Shown here: piece by piece, positions 1 through 9,154 of the stretch
Layout: the number at the start of each line of letters is the position of its first letter
Numbering within the stretch: the first letter of the stretch is position 1
NCBI GenBank assembly: GCA_017478625.1
Contig: JAFVDF010000005.1
Coordinates: forward strand, 124,001-188,000
Length of the DNA: 64,000 nt
From: Alloprevotella sp.
Lineage (GTDB): Bacteria > Bacteroidota > Bacteroidia > Bacteroidales > Bacteroidaceae
Reading direction: 5' to 3'
Notes under the pieces: model-generated
What the model was told of the DNA's origin: nothing
Seen by the model: only the letters and a program-made list of their open reading frames with translations
Databases searched by the model: none
Program-made: the position numbers and the translations under genes

Positions 1-378
1 AAACTGCCCTATTATGTAAAAGACGTACCGCCCATAGCTTGGGATTTGCTTGAACTTTCTGTCAAGCCACTGACCCTTGTGCTGGATCAAGCGCGTAATC
101 TGGCCCCCAATCTTCTGGCTGAAGATGGTTCTGTAGGTATTCGCATTACCAAAGAACCCTTTAGCAAGGAACTCTGTTTCCGTATGCGCAAAATGATTGT
201 ATCCACTTCTGCCAATATTAGTGGCCAGCCTGCTCCGAGATGCTTTGATGAAATTTCCGATACTCTGAAGCAATCCGTCGATTATATATGCACGTCGCGT
301 CGCAACGAGCGCAATCCGGCAGCTTCCTCCGTCATTCGGCTTCGCTCGAATGGCGAAGTCTGCGTTATACGCCAATAA
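1..378 (+). CDS. tsaC: L-threonylcarbamoyladenylate synthase (YrdC domain), C-terminal part
   Basis: The open frame runs in from the left edge, so the start and the N-terminal part are missing; about 125 residues are visible. The stretch STSANISGQPAP is the YrdC-family signature around the nucleotide-binding site, followed by a short C-terminal strand and a TAA stop. No extra Sua5 domain follows, so it is the short TsaC type. The family makes threonylcarbamoyl-AMP from threonine, bicarbonate and ATP for the t6A37 modification of ANN-decoding tRNAs in the cytoplasm. The ClC gene starts 23 bp downstream on the same strand, and fmt follows, so the three probably form one operon with a translation theme. 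Confidence 0.85.
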   Translation, partial: KLPYYVKDVPPIAWDLLELSVKPLTLVLDQARNLAPNLLAEDGSVGIRITKEPFSKELCFRMRKMIVSTSANISGQPAPRCFDEISDTLKQSVDYICTSRRNERNPAASSVIRLRSNGEVCVIRQ

Positions 379-401
379 TCTGATTTGCCAACTCTCGTAT
401 A

Positions 402-2189
402 ATGATACTACATTATATCACTCGCCCACTCTTCTACCTGAAGAATAAACATCTCACTCAACGACAGTTCTTCCTGCTGTTGAGTTTTATCGTGGGCCTA
501 TTCTCTGCCCTTGCAGCCTGCTTCCTCAAATGGCTGATACATATTATAGAGATAATTCTGACCCAACAATTTGACCGTACAGAGGAGCATTGGCTCTATT
601 TGATATATCCCATCGTTGGAATCGTGCTTACAGTTTTGTTCGTCAAATATGTAGTCCACGATGATATCAGTCATGGCATCACAAAGATACTATTCGCCCT
701 TTCCAGGAAACAAGGCCATTTGCAGAAACACAACTGCTGGTCAAGTGTTATAGCGTCCTCTCTGACAATTGGCTTCGGCGGTTCTGTGGGTGCAGAATCC
801 CCTATCGTACTTACAGGCTCGGCCATTGGCTCAAACCTAGGTAGTCTGTTCAAATTAGAGCACCGTGCGTTGATGCTATTAGTCGGTTGTGGAGCAAGTG
901 GGGCCATTGCCGGTATTTTCAAGGCCCCTATAGCCGGGGTAGTATTCACTTTGGAAGTATTAATGGTCGATTTGACAATGGCCTCGTTGCTTCCGTTGCT
1001 TATAGCCAGCCTTACAGCCACATGTACGGCCTACGCTCTGACTGGTATGGGAGCGATGTTTGAATTTCATATGAATGAATCTTTTGCCATTAGGCAGATA
1101 CCTTCTACCATATTGCTGGGTATCGGCTGTGGCTTGCTCTCACTCTATTTCACGCGCGTAACCAATCGTGTGGAGAACTTTTTTCGACGAATCAACCAGA
1201 TATGGATTAGAATTGCCATAGGTGGTACACTGTTAGCCTTTCTGATTTTTTTATTTCCACCTCTATATGGAGAAGGCTATAATACCATCAATGTCGTGCT
1301 TAATGCCTCCAATCCGTCCGATTTTAATGCCCTGCTGAACAACTCTATTTTTTATGGAGAGTCCCATAATCTACTCTTGTTTATTGGTGCTATCATCTTG
1401 TTAAAGGCATTTGCCTCTACGGCTACTAATGCAAGTGGCGGATGTGGCGGACTTTTCGCTCCAAGCCTCTTCTTGGGCTGCCTTGGCGGACTGTTTTTTT
1501 CGGCTGTATGGAACGATTTTCATATACTTCATACAGAACTACCCAACCACAACTACGCCCTTCTAGGTATGGCAGGTATTATGAGTGGTGTTTTTCACGC
1601 TCCGCTAACTGGCGTTTTCCTCATCGCCGAACTCACAGGTGGCTACGATCTTTTCATTCCTCTGATGATTGTTTCCACAGCTTCTTATCTGGTCATCCAT
1701 ATCTTTGAGCCTCACAGCATTTATGCTATGCGCTTGGCCAGACACGGCGACTTGCTGACACATAACACCGACCAATCTGTGCTCACGCTTATGTCGCTGG
1801 ATGCCGTGATAGACAAAACCATACCTCGCTTAGCTCCAGAGATGGATTTAGGCCAGATAGTAAAAATTGTCTCAGACAAATCACAAGACGACTTTGCCGT
1901 AACCGATGGAGAGGGTATGCTTTTGGGGATCATAAACCTCCACGCAATACGTCTCTATATTTTCCGAAACGAATTATACCACGAATTTGTGGCGGCGCAG
2001 TTGATGCAGAAACCGGCAAGCCTGCTTTATACCGACGACACTATGCAAAGCGTCATGGATAAGTTCCAAGAGACAGATGCAGACGTTCTTCCTGTTGTCA
2101 AATCAGACCAGACTTTCGTTGGCTTTATTTCGCGTGCGAAAGCCTATGGTCTTTATCGCCAACTCGTAATCGACTTTTCTCAAGAATAA
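402..2189 (+). CDS. ClC-type chloride channel/transporter with C-terminal CBS domains
   Basis: This is a 595-residue membrane protein. Residues about 20-440 are hydrophobic with the ClC layout. The second selectivity motif reads GAESP and keeps the gating glutamate (E132), while the first position of the usual G(K/R)EGP is changed. The motif GGLFAPSLFLG sits near residue 355. Residues about 445-590 form a cytoplasmic region with two CBS-like halves (around FAVTDGEGMLLGII and DVLPVVKSDQTFVGFI), which in relatives sense adenine nucleotides or ionic strength. ClC proteins are either Cl- channels or Cl-/H+ antiporters; the kept glutamate allows antiport, but I cannot tell from sequence alone. It lies 9 bp upstream of fmt. 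Confidence 0.88.
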   Translation: MILHYITRPLFYLKNKHLTQRQFFLLLSFIVGLFSALAACFLKWLIHIIEIILTQQFDRTEEHWLYLIYPIVGIVLTVLFVKYVVHDDISHGITKILFALSRKQGHLQKHNCWSSVIASSLTIGFGGSVGAESPIVLTGSAIGSNLGSLFKLEHRALMLLVGCGASGAIAGIFKAPIAGVVFTLEVLMVDLTMASLLPLLIASLTATCTAYALTGMGAMFEFHMNESFAIRQIPSTILLGIGCGLLSLYFTRVTNRVENFFRRINQIWIRIAIGGTLLAFLIFLFPPLYGEGYNTINVVLNASNPSDFNALLNNSIFYGESHNLLLFIGAIILLKAFASTATNASGGCGGLFAPSLFLGCLGGLFFSAVWNDFHILHTELPNHNYALLGMAGIMSGVFHAPLTGVFLIAELTGGYDLFIPLMIVSTASYLVIHIFEPHSIYAMRLARHGDLLTHNTDQSVLTLMSLDAVIDKTIPRLAPEMDLGQIVKIVSDKSQDDFAVTDGEGMLLGIINLHAIRLYIFRNELYHEFVAAQLMQKPASLLYTDDTMQSVMDKFQETDADVLPVVKSDQTFVGFISRAKAYGLYRQLVIDFSQE

Positions 2190-2198
2190 ACCGAATCA

Positions 2199-3170
2199 AT
2201 GGATAAGAAAGACCTACGTATCATTTTCATGGGCACGCCGGAGTTTGCCGTAGCAAGTCTGGCCAGATTACTCGAAGAAGATTTCAACATTGTGGCTGTT
2301 GTCACGATGCCAGACAAGCCTATTGGCCGACATCAGGATCAGTTGTCCCAATCGGCTGTTAAGAAATTTTCCTTAGAGCATAAACTGCCTGTCTTGCAGC
2401 CTGAAAGACTAAAGGACGAGGCCTTTCTGAAGCAACTCCAAGATTTTAGAGCAGATTTGCAGGTTGTAGTGGCTTTCCGTATGCTTCCTGAAGTGGTATG
2501 GAATATGCCCCGCTTTGGAACGTATAATCTACACGCCGCACTTTTACCGCAATATCGTGGTGCAGCTCCAATAAACTGGGCGATAATAAATGGAGAAAAA
2601 GAAACAGGTGTAACTACTTTTTTCTTAGATCAGGACATAGACACCGGGCGCATTATTCACCAACAGCGTATTCCTATAGCAGAAGATGATAACGCCGAAG
2701 ACATCCACGATCGCCTTATGGCATTGGGAGCTGACCTTGTAGTAAAAACAGCCTATGACATTCTGTCCGGAAATGTAGAGACTATTCCCCAAGAACAACT
2801 TTATACTTCTTCCGGAGAACTCCGCCTTGCACCCAAAATTTTCCGCGAAACCTGTCGCATTGATTGGAGCAAGTCTGCGAAAGACCTGCACAATTTCATT
2901 CGGGGCTTATCCCCCTATCCTGCGGCTTGGACCGAGCTGCATCAAGGTGGCTCTGTCTGGAATCTCAAACTATTCCGCACTGAGATTGTAGCCCTACAAC
3001 CCAAAGAGCCCACAGGCACAGTGGTCATCAACAACGGAAAAGAAATACTTATTAGTATAAAAGACGGCTATCTGCGTATTTTAGAATTACAGATAGCCGG
3101 CAAAAGGCGTATGAAGTCCGCTGAATTTCTCAATGGCTTCCGTGACTGGAGTAATTTGAGCGTGCAATGA
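2199..3170 (+). CDS. fmt: methionyl-tRNA formyltransferase
   Basis: The 323-residue product has the normal family length. It formylates Met-tRNAfMet using 10-formyl-tetrahydrofolate to give the initiator tRNA. The N-terminal formyltransferase fold begins with RIIFMGTPEFAVASL. The catalytic Asn-His-Asp set is visible as N and H in YNLHAALLP (HxSLLP-like, with Ala in place of Ser), then YRGAAPINWAI and the aspartate in QDIDTG. The C-terminal OB-like tRNA-binding domain follows from about residue 205. The gene sits directly behind the ClC gene and converges with pyrF, whose stop lies only a few bases away. No intrinsic terminator is obvious between them. Confidence 0.96.
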   Translation: MDKKDLRIIFMGTPEFAVASLARLLEEDFNIVAVVTMPDKPIGRHQDQLSQSAVKKFSLEHKLPVLQPERLKDEAFLKQLQDFRADLQVVVAFRMLPEVVWNMPRFGTYNLHAALLPQYRGAAPINWAIINGEKETGVTTFFLDQDIDTGRIIHQQRIPIAEDDNAEDIHDRLMALGADLVVKTAYDILSGNVETIPQEQLYTSSGELRLAPKIFRETCRIDWSKSAKDLHNFIRGLSPYPAAWTELHQGGSVWNLKLFRTEIVALQPKEPTGTVVINNGKEILISIKDGYLRILELQIAGKRRMKSAEFLNGFRDWSNLSVQ

Positions 3171-3172
3171 AT

Positions 3173-3991
3173 CTACAGAAGCAATGTAGCCATCTGCTTC
3201 TGCAACTTTTGGGCCTCTAAGGCCGCCGCCTCGGCGAAGTTCTCTGAGTTGTCGGCATACAGAATACTGCGCGATGCATTGACCAGTAGGCCACAATCAC
3301 GTGTCATACCATAGCGACATACCTCCTCAAGACTTCCTCCCTGAGCACCTATCCCTGGTACCAAGAGGAAACTGTTGGGGACGATTTTTCTTATCTCCTC
3401 AAACATTTTCCCCTGTGTCGCACCTACTACATACATGAGCGTATCATCATTGCCCCATTCTCTGCTCTTACGCAATACTTCTTCAAAAAGTCTTGTACCT
3501 TCAGCATTTTCGAATAATTGGAAATCTCGCGAACCGCCATTACTGGTAAGGGCCAGTAGAATAACCCATTTTCCGGCATAATTAAGAAATGGCGTCACGC
3601 TATCTTCTCCCATATACGGCGCCACTGTAACTGCATCAAAGTCCAATACTTCAAGCAAAGCATGCGCATACATTCGGCTGGTATTACCTATATCCCCCCG
3701 TTTTGCATCTGCAATAAGGAAATGGTCTGGATAATGCTCGCGCAGGAAACACACGGTCTGTTCAAGCGCCTCCCAGCCCTGCAGGCCATAACATTCGTAG
3801 AATGCAAGATTAGGCTTATAGGCTACACAATAAGGAGCAGTAGCTTCGATGATAGCCTTATTGAATGCAAAAATCGGATTTTGTGGGCCGTCCAACAGAT
3901 GCTTCGGTATTTTCTGCAAGTCCGTATCAAGGCCTACGCAGAGAAAGCTCTGCTTTTGTCGGATAATGCGAATGAGTTCTTGTCGGTTCAT
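3173..3991 (-). CDS. pyrF: orotidine 5'-phosphate decarboxylase
   Basis: The 272-residue product catalyses OMP to UMP plus CO2, the last step of de novo pyrimidine synthesis. FLCVGLDTD near the N-terminus and the [11 protein letters not shown] segment, with catalytic Asp and Lys, identify the longer type-2 PyrF subfamily (about 270 residues). [10 protein letters not shown] contributes to phosphate binding. I chose the ATG at 3991 (MNRQELIRI); an in-frame ATG further upstream would overlap the preceding gene and add about 29 residues that do not look like the family. It is the last gene of a minus-strand run with prfA and purM, an arrangement common in Bacteroidales. Confidence 0.95.
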   Translation of the reverse strand: MNRQELIRIIRQKQSFLCVGLDTDLQKIPKHLLDGPQNPIFAFNKAIIEATAPYCVAYKPNLAFYECYGLQGWEALEQTVCFLREHYPDHFLIADAKRGDIGNTSRMYAHALLEVLDFDAVTVAPYMGEDSVTPFLNYAGKWVILLALTSNGGSRDFQLFENAEGTRLFEEVLRKSREWGNDDTLMYVVGATQGKMFEEIRKIVPNSFLLVPGIGAQGGSLEEVCRYGMTRDCGLLVNASRSILYADNSENFAEAAALEAQKLQKQMATLLL

Positions 3992-4007
3992 AATATGAAA
4001 TAAGATA

Positions 4008-5711
4008 TTATTTACTAAACAAATAACCGGACAACGTGAAATTATATGTATCAGGCTCGGGATTGGCCGATACATCAAAATCCGTTACCACAAGAGTCCG
4101 ATTTGCGCTCTTGGTCTCGAAAGCAACTGGCTTGTCAAAATTTTCAGTAAGTCGCTTGAGTATGGCTATATCTACCCCTACAGAATCCACCACTATATCC
4201 CCCACTCTCACTGGAAGAAGTGTTTCCACACCTTCATAAGCCTTTGAATTTGGTTCCGAAACCCAAACCGCGGAAAAGTCCTTACTATCTGTGGGTATAA
4301 TTATGTTTTTGTCTGTGATATAGCCATAATATCTAACATCCACCGTGGTATTGACATCCCTCCTATATGTTATCATGTGTTCTAATAGGTCCATAGGTTT
4401 ACCATCCGTTTCAACCAATTCGCCCAACACATCCTCCCCCATGGTTTCTCGCAGATAATCCATTTTCTCAACCACACTTTTAGCCTCAGCCTTTGGCATT
4501 GAGCACATAAGTCTGTCAAATTGAGATAATTCTATAGGCAGTTGTTTCGCACCATTATTTAAGAATGTGTTATGTATGGTGCGAACAAGAGAGTTGCGCG
4601 TGAGACTTGTAAAATTCACAGGAAAAACTGACGAGAACAACAGCAACACAGCAAATGTAACAGGTATAAAACGGAAATGTCTGGCTCGCGAAATATGTAG
4701 CCATAGACAAACGATATAGAACCACGCGTTCAGCAAGGCCAGATAAAGGCGCGCCACCGTAATGCCATAATCGGAGAATCTACGACAAATACCGACTGTC
4801 ATCAACAGAAGTAGCGGGAGCAGTATCAGCGGAAGATATTGTGCCACCAGATTGTCAAACCGATGGTTATATTTCTTGCGCGAAGGATACAAAAGCACTT
4901 CAATGCCGACACAACCGACAAATGCCACAATTACCAGCCACGACACCATGCCATCAGGCAACTGCCACGTCAAAAGTATCTTCAATGCATACACATAAAG
5001 CACTAACAAGTACAAAGCCTCGAGTGGCAGAAAAATATAAAGGACAATCTTGCGTAAAAAGCCTGTGCCTCTGAGCGTATAGTCGTGCTTCCGTTCGCCT
5101 GCAGGTATCAAGCCTAAGAAAAGCAATAGTGGAAACAAAAAACCAAAGAGCACATATATGCTCTCTATACCCTTGCTGCCACCCAAAGCAAAGCCAAAAA
5201 GTCCTTGAAGAGCCACCCAAAGCATTGATATCCCCCCTATAAGGATCATACCTATAATCTGACAGACCATCCAGCTTACCAAAAGCCTTAGCCCAAAGTT
5301 CCAGACAGGCACATCATCCTTACTACGAAGAAATGGGAGAACCCATATGACTACCAACAGTGTGACATACACAGCCAGATGCCCCAAGATAATTTCCTGG
5401 CACCCAAATTCTGTGGGTTGCAAAGAAGTATAAAGATATAGTGCGTCAACTATTATACCGGCTAAGGCTATAATATAAACACTCCAGGCTAGTACAGGCT
5501 TAGTGCCGTCTTCTTTCCACAGAGAAAAGGCCAGCGAAAACAACCCTCCTAAGGAAAGAAAAACAGAGGCACTGATAGTAACGACATCGGTAGTTTTTCC
5601 CCCATAAATACAGTATAACATGAACAACGCCGATAATACGACAAAAATTGTGGGCAGTAAAAAGCGCTTCACACAATTATTGTAGGCATCGCTTAGCACT
5701 TGGTTTATCAT
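4008..5711 (-). CDS. multi-pass membrane protein with soluble C-terminal domain (DUF4153-like)
   Basis: The protein has 567 residues. About ten to twelve hydrophobic segments fill residues 15-375, for example near 20-35, 72-90, 105-125, 145-175, 185-205, 225-245, 260-275, 290-310, 320-340 and 350-365. A polar domain of about 190 residues follows, with strand-like sequence such as VDVRYYGYI and [11 protein letters not shown]. The layout and position resemble DUF4153 proteins of Bacteroidetes; I assign this from memory of the family, not from a search. Function is unknown. It lies 15 bp behind prfA and 16 bp ahead of pyrF, so it is almost certainly co-transcribed with them. Confidence 0.6.
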   Translation of the reverse strand: MINQVLSDAYNNCVKRFLLPTIFVVLSALFMLYCIYGGKTTDVVTISASVFLSLGGLFSLAFSLWKEDGTKPVLAWSVYIIALAGIIVDALYLYTSLQPTEFGCQEIILGHLAVYVTLLVVIWVLPFLRSKDDVPVWNFGLRLLVSWMVCQIIGMILIGGISMLWVALQGLFGFALGGSKGIESIYVLFGFLFPLLLFLGLIPAGERKHDYTLRGTGFLRKIVLYIFLPLEALYLLVLYVYALKILLTWQLPDGMVSWLVIVAFVGCVGIEVLLYPSRKKYNHRFDNLVAQYLPLILLPLLLLMTVGICRRFSDYGITVARLYLALLNAWFYIVCLWLHISRARHFRFIPVTFAVLLLFSSVFPVNFTSLTRNSLVRTIHNTFLNNGAKQLPIELSQFDRLMCSMPKAEAKSVVEKMDYLRETMGEDVLGELVETDGKPMDLLEHMITYRRDVNTTVDVRYYGYITDKNIIIPTDSKDFSAVWVSEPNSKAYEGVETLLPVRVGDIVVDSVGVDIAILKRLTENFDKPVAFETKSANRTLVVTDFDVSANPEPDTYNFTLSGYLFSK

Positions 5712-5726
5712 AATAAGGGGCTTGGT

Positions 5727-6830
5727 TTAGAGTTCAGCTTCCTTCAATCGCTCTGCATTCTCGGCCACAATCAGATGATCTATACAGTCCTGAATATCGC
5801 CGTCCATAAAAGCAGCCAGATTATATATAGTATAATTTATGCGGTGGTCTGTAATACGACCCTGCGGGTAATTGTAGGTTCGTATCTTAGCACTTCTGTC
5901 GCCAGTAGATACCAGCGTTTTTCTACGACTGGCTATATCGTCCACATACTTCTGATGTTCGCGGTCGTAGATAAAGGTTCTGAGTCGGGCCAAGGCTCTT
6001 TCTTTATTTTTCGGCTGGTCGCGCGTTTCTGTACATTCGATTAGTATTTCCTCTACCTCTCCCGTATTGGGATTTTTCCAAGGATATCGAAGCCGAACTC
6101 CGCTCTCTACCTTATTTACATTCTGCCCTCCAGCGCCACTACTGCGGAATGTGTCCCACTTAATCTCGCCTTCGTGGATTTCCACGTCGAATGCCTCTGC
6201 CTCAGGTAGAACTGCCACCGTAGCTGCGGAGGTGTGGACACGTCCCTGCGTCTCAGTGGCTGGTACACGCTGTACCCGGTGTACACCGCTCTCATATTTC
6301 AGCGTACCATATACGTCCGGTCCATTGACAGAGCATACAATTTCCTTATACCCGCCTACAGCGCCCTCGCTAACAGAAGAGACTTCAAACTGCCAACCTT
6401 TTCTTTCACAATATTTCGCATACATCCGGAAGAGATCTCCGGCAAACAGGGCCGCTTCATCTCCTCCCGTACCGGCACGAATCTCTAAAATGGCATTTTT
6501 ACTGTCCTCCGGATCCTTTGGAACGAGCATCAGTTTGATTCGTTCCTCCCACTCTGGAATCTGTGCCTCGCAGGCAGCCACTTCTTCGCGAGCCATTTCC
6601 TTTAGTTCCGGATCCGACTCGTTAAGGAGGATATTTTTACTCTCATCAAGATTGGACAGCAGGTTGGCATACGCCTTACGGGCGGCCATAAGGTCTTCCA
6701 GTTCCTTGTATTCTTTGGTTAAGCGGACATAACGTTCCTGATTGGCAATTACTGCCGGATCTGTAATGAGCGTACTTACTTCTTCGAAGCGTCCGAGAAG
6801 GGAATCAAGCTTTTCTATTAGTGTATTCAT
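5727..6830 (-). CDS. prfA: peptide chain release factor 1
   Basis: The 367-residue product recognises UAA and UAG stop codons and triggers peptidyl-tRNA hydrolysis. The GGQ motif lies in SSGAGGQNVNKVESGVRL. The codon-reading tripeptide is PAT in RVPATETQGRVHTS, the RF1-type PxT, as opposed to the SPF of RF2; there is also no RF2-like programmed frameshift. The N-terminal helical domain covers residues 1-100. The gene lies 6 bp downstream of the repeat-protein gene and 15 bp upstream of the DUF4153-like gene in a minus-strand operon. No prmC/hemK gene, which encodes the GGQ methylase, is adjacent. Confidence 0.97.
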   Translation of the reverse strand: MNTLIEKLDSLLGRFEEVSTLITDPAVIANQERYVRLTKEYKELEDLMAARKAYANLLSNLDESKNILLNESDPELKEMAREEVAACEAQIPEWEERIKLMLVPKDPEDSKNAILEIRAGTGGDEAALFAGDLFRMYAKYCERKGWQFEVSSVSEGAVGGYKEIVCSVNGPDVYGTLKYESGVHRVQRVPATETQGRVHTSAATVAVLPEAEAFDVEIHEGEIKWDTFRSSGAGGQNVNKVESGVRLRYPWKNPNTGEVEEILIECTETRDQPKNKERALARLRTFIYDREHQKYVDDIASRRKTLVSTGDRSAKIRTYNYPQGRITDHRINYTIYNLAAFMDGDIQDCIDHLIVAENAERLKEAEL

Positions 6831-6836
6831 CGTAAT

Positions 6837-7352
6837 TTATAATAGTGCCGCTCCAAACAATACTAATACGGGAACGGCTGAGTCTGTTGTATAGAGAATA
6901 TTACCTTGATAGGTGCTGTTTCCTTTATAAATATGTCGCCCATCGTAGGTTGCAATGATATTCCCCGAGTAGGTGGAATTGCCACGATAGGCGTATTTTC
7001 CATCAAAGGTAATTAAAATGTCGCCTGAATAGGTGGAGCATCCGCGATAGATATACCGCCCGTCGTAAGTGGCAATGATATTGCCCTGATAGGTAGAGTT
7101 TCCACGATACAGATACTGTCCATCAAAGGTATAGATAATATTGCCCGTATAAGTAGAATTACCACGAAAGAGATATCGCCCGTCAAACGAATAAAGGACA
7201 TTACCCGAATAGGTGGAATTTCCCTTATAAATGTGAATGGCATTCTGTGCCACAACCACACAAGGCAACCACAGCATTATAGCAAGGAAAAAATACCTGA
7301 TCCAATGGCTTTTTCCTTTCAGCAGGTTAGTATTTGAATTCTCCGAACTCAC
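6837..7352 (-). CDS. exported protein of five to six 20-residue repeats (beta-flower-like)
   Basis: The product has 171 residues. After a charged start there is a hydrophobic segment (FFLAIMLWLPCVVV, about residues 21-34) ending in AQ, which fits a signal peptide. Residues 44-158 are five complete copies and one partial copy of a 20-residue unit, consensus YRGNSTYSGNIIATYDGRYI, and a hydrophobic tail (VPVLVLFGAALL) ends the protein. Similar 'GNSTY..GNI..T.DG' repeats occur in small Bacteroidetes proteins said to fold as beta flowers; I recall this but did not verify it. The start overlaps the end of purM by 26 bp, and prfA begins 6 bp later, so an apparently exported repeat protein is embedded in a purine/translation operon. 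Function is unknown. Confidence 0.75.
   Translation of the reverse strand: MSSENSNTNLLKGKSHWIRYFFLAIMLWLPCVVVAQNAIHIYKGNSTYSGNVLYSFDGRYLFRGNSTYTGNIIYTFDGQYLYRGNSTYQGNIIATYDGRYIYRGCSTYSGDILITFDGKYAYRGNSTYSGNIIATYDGRHIYKGNSTYQGNILYTTDSAVPVLVLFGAALL
6879..7223 (-). repeat. tandem 60-bp coding repeat, about 5.75 copies
   Basis: A 60-bp unit repeats in frame, and each copy encodes G-N-S-T-Y-x-G-N-I-x-x-T-x-D-G-R-Y-x-Y-R. Copies differ mainly at synonymous or conservative positions; copy 4 has GCSTYSGDI in place of GNSTYxGNI, and the last copy ends early at DS. The conservation at DNA level suggests copy number could change by recombination. Confidence 0.85.
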
Positions 7353-8493
7353 TTTTAATGGTCAAACTACGGGGGCCTTCTTCTACACGGCCGATGATTT
7401 GGGCATCTACATTATAGGATTTTGAAATATCTATAACCTCCTGCGCATCTTCCGGGGCAAGATAAATCTCCATCCTATGGCCCATATTAAATACCTTATA
7501 CATCTCAGCCCAATCCGTATGGCTTTCTTGCTGAATCATACGGAACAAAGGTGGTAGCGGGAAAAGATTGTCTTTTACCACCTTGCAATTATCGCCCACA
7601 AAATGTAACACTTTCGTTTGTGCCCCACCTGTGCAATGTACCATACCATGGATTTTAGAGCGCATATCCTGCAAGACGGTACGAACGATGGGGGCGTATG
7701 TACGAGTAGGACTCAGTACAATTTGTCCGGCATTGACTGGTGCTCCGTCCACTTCTTGAGTCAGCGAATATGTACCCGCGTAAACAAGTGCTTCCGGAAC
7801 CTGCGCATCATAACTCTCCGGATATTTTTGAGCCAGGTATTTGGCAAAAACATCGTGGCGCGCACTGGTCAGTCCGTTGGAGCCCATTCCACCATTATAT
7901 GCTCTCTCGTATGTGGCCTGTCCTGAGGACGAAAGTCCTACAATGACATCCCCCGGACGGATGTTTCCATTATCTATTACATCGGCCCGAGGCATTCTGC
8001 AGGTAACTGTACTGTCCACGATAATGGTACGTACCAGATCGCCCACGTCCGCCGTTTCTCCCCCCGTGGCATAGATTCCTATGCCCATAGACCGCAGTTC
8101 CTGGAGTAGTTCATCGGTTCCGTTGATAATCGCACTGATTACCTCCCCCGGTATAAGTAGTTTGTTTCTGCCTATGGTAGAAGAAACCAATATGTTGTCC
8201 ACCGCACCCACACATAACAAATCGTCCAAATTCATTATAAGTGCGTCCTGCGCAATACCTTTCCAGACTGACAAGTCCCCTGTTTCACGCCAATACATAT
8301 AGGCAAGACTCGATTTAGTGCCTGCGCCGTCAGCGTGCATAATGTTGCAATACGCCGGATCACCGCCTAAAATATCAGGTATAATCTTGCAAAATGCCTG
8401 CGGATACAGACCTTTGTCCACATTCTTTATGGCATTATGGACATCTTCTTTAAGCGCCGAGACGCCCCGAGCCAAATAGCGTTGGTTTACCAC
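7327..8493 (-). CDS. purM: phosphoribosylformylglycinamidine cyclo-ligase (AIR synthetase)
   Basis: This 388-residue member of the PurM/PurL ATP-grasp-like fold closes the imidazole ring in de novo purine synthesis (FGAM plus ATP to AIR). DGAGTKSSLAYMYW is the N-terminal nucleotide-binding loop, VGLSSSGQATYE and GGETADVGDLVRT lie in the core, and HCTGGAQTKVLHF opens the C-terminal domain. It is about 40 residues longer than E. coli PurM, which is usual for the Bacteroidetes form. The start is a GTG at 8493: no ATG lies in frame between it and an upstream stop, and the N-terminus VVNQRY..RGVSALKEDVH fits relatives. lemA ends 21 bp upstream, and the next gene overlaps the end by 26 bp. Confidence 0.87.
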   Translation of the reverse strand: MVNQRYLARGVSALKEDVHNAIKNVDKGLYPQAFCKIIPDILGGDPAYCNIMHADGAGTKSSLAYMYWRETGDLSVWKGIAQDALIMNLDDLLCVGAVDNILVSSTIGRNKLLIPGEVISAIINGTDELLQELRSMGIGIYATGGETADVGDLVRTIIVDSTVTCRMPRADVIDNGNIRPGDVIVGLSSSGQATYERAYNGGMGSNGLTSARHDVFAKYLAQKYPESYDAQVPEALVYAGTYSLTQEVDGAPVNAGQIVLSPTRTYAPIVRTVLQDMRSKIHGMVHCTGGAQTKVLHFVGDNCKVVKDNLFPLPPLFRMIQQESHTDWAEMYKVFNMGHRMEIYLAPEDAQEVIDISKSYNVDAQIIGRVEEGPRSLTIKSEFGEFKY

Positions 8494-8514
8494 GTCCGTT
8501 GAATTGAGTGTATA

Positions 8515-9120
8515 TTATTCATTAAAGTTTACCACGGGAGCATCCTGTGCCGCTGCAGAAGCTTCGAACTTATCTTTCTTTGCAAAACTGCAAATAGAGG
8601 CTACAATATTTTGTGGAAACTGGCGAATGTACTGATTGTAAGTCTGTACGGCCTCATTAAACTTAGTACGACTCTCGTTTATACGGTTCTCCGTGCCTTC
8701 AAGTTGGGCTTGCAACTCCATAAACTGCTCGTTTGCTTTCAGATCCGGATAGGACTCCTGAATAGCTATAAGGCGTCCGAGAGCTTGACTGAGTTCTCCT
8801 TGTGCGGCATTGAACTCTTGTAATTTCTCAGGCGTAAGATTTTCCGGATCTACGGTTACCTGAGTAGCTTTCGTTCTTGCTTCTACAACTTGGGTAAAGG
8901 TTTCTTGCTCGTGCTTGGCATAACCTTTCACCGTGTTTACCAAATTGGGAATCAGGTCCGCGCGACGCTGATATTGAGTCTGCACATTGGACCACGCCGT
9001 AGAGACACCTTCGTCCTGTACTACGATGTTATTACGCACGCTTACGCCCCAGAAAAATAGTATAAGTGCAACGCCAAGGATGCCCAAAAGTACAACTGTA
9101 CCCGATGCAAGTTTCTTCAT
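8515..9120 (-). CDS. lemA: LemA family protein
   Basis: The 201-residue product has one N-terminal membrane segment (VVLLGILGVALILFFWGVSV, about 9-28) followed by a long helical domain carrying the family signatures DEGVSTAWSNVQ, YQRRADLIPNLV, KGYAKHEQETF and FNEAVQTYNQYIRQFPQNI. The role of LemA is not settled; the family is anchored in the inner membrane with an outside helical bundle. It is commonly encoded beside TPM-domain proteins, as here: the TPM gene ends 34 bp upstream. purM follows 21 bp downstream. Confidence 0.93.
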   Translation of the reverse strand: MKKLASGTVVLLGILGVALILFFWGVSVRNNIVVQDEGVSTAWSNVQTQYQRRADLIPNLVNTVKGYAKHEQETFTQVVEARTKATQVTVDPENLTPEKLQEFNAAQGELSQALGRLIAIQESYPDLKANEQFMELQAQLEGTENRINESRTKFNEAVQTYNQYIRQFPQNIVASICSFAKKDKFEASAAAQDAPVVNFNE

Positions 9121-9154
9121 AATAGATATAATTTTTATTTGTGAATATTATCTG

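Noticed and set aside
6067..6732. Long open frame (+) of 221 codons
   Set aside because: It is antisense to prfA, with Ser/Arg-rich composition typical of a shadow frame and no family resemblance.
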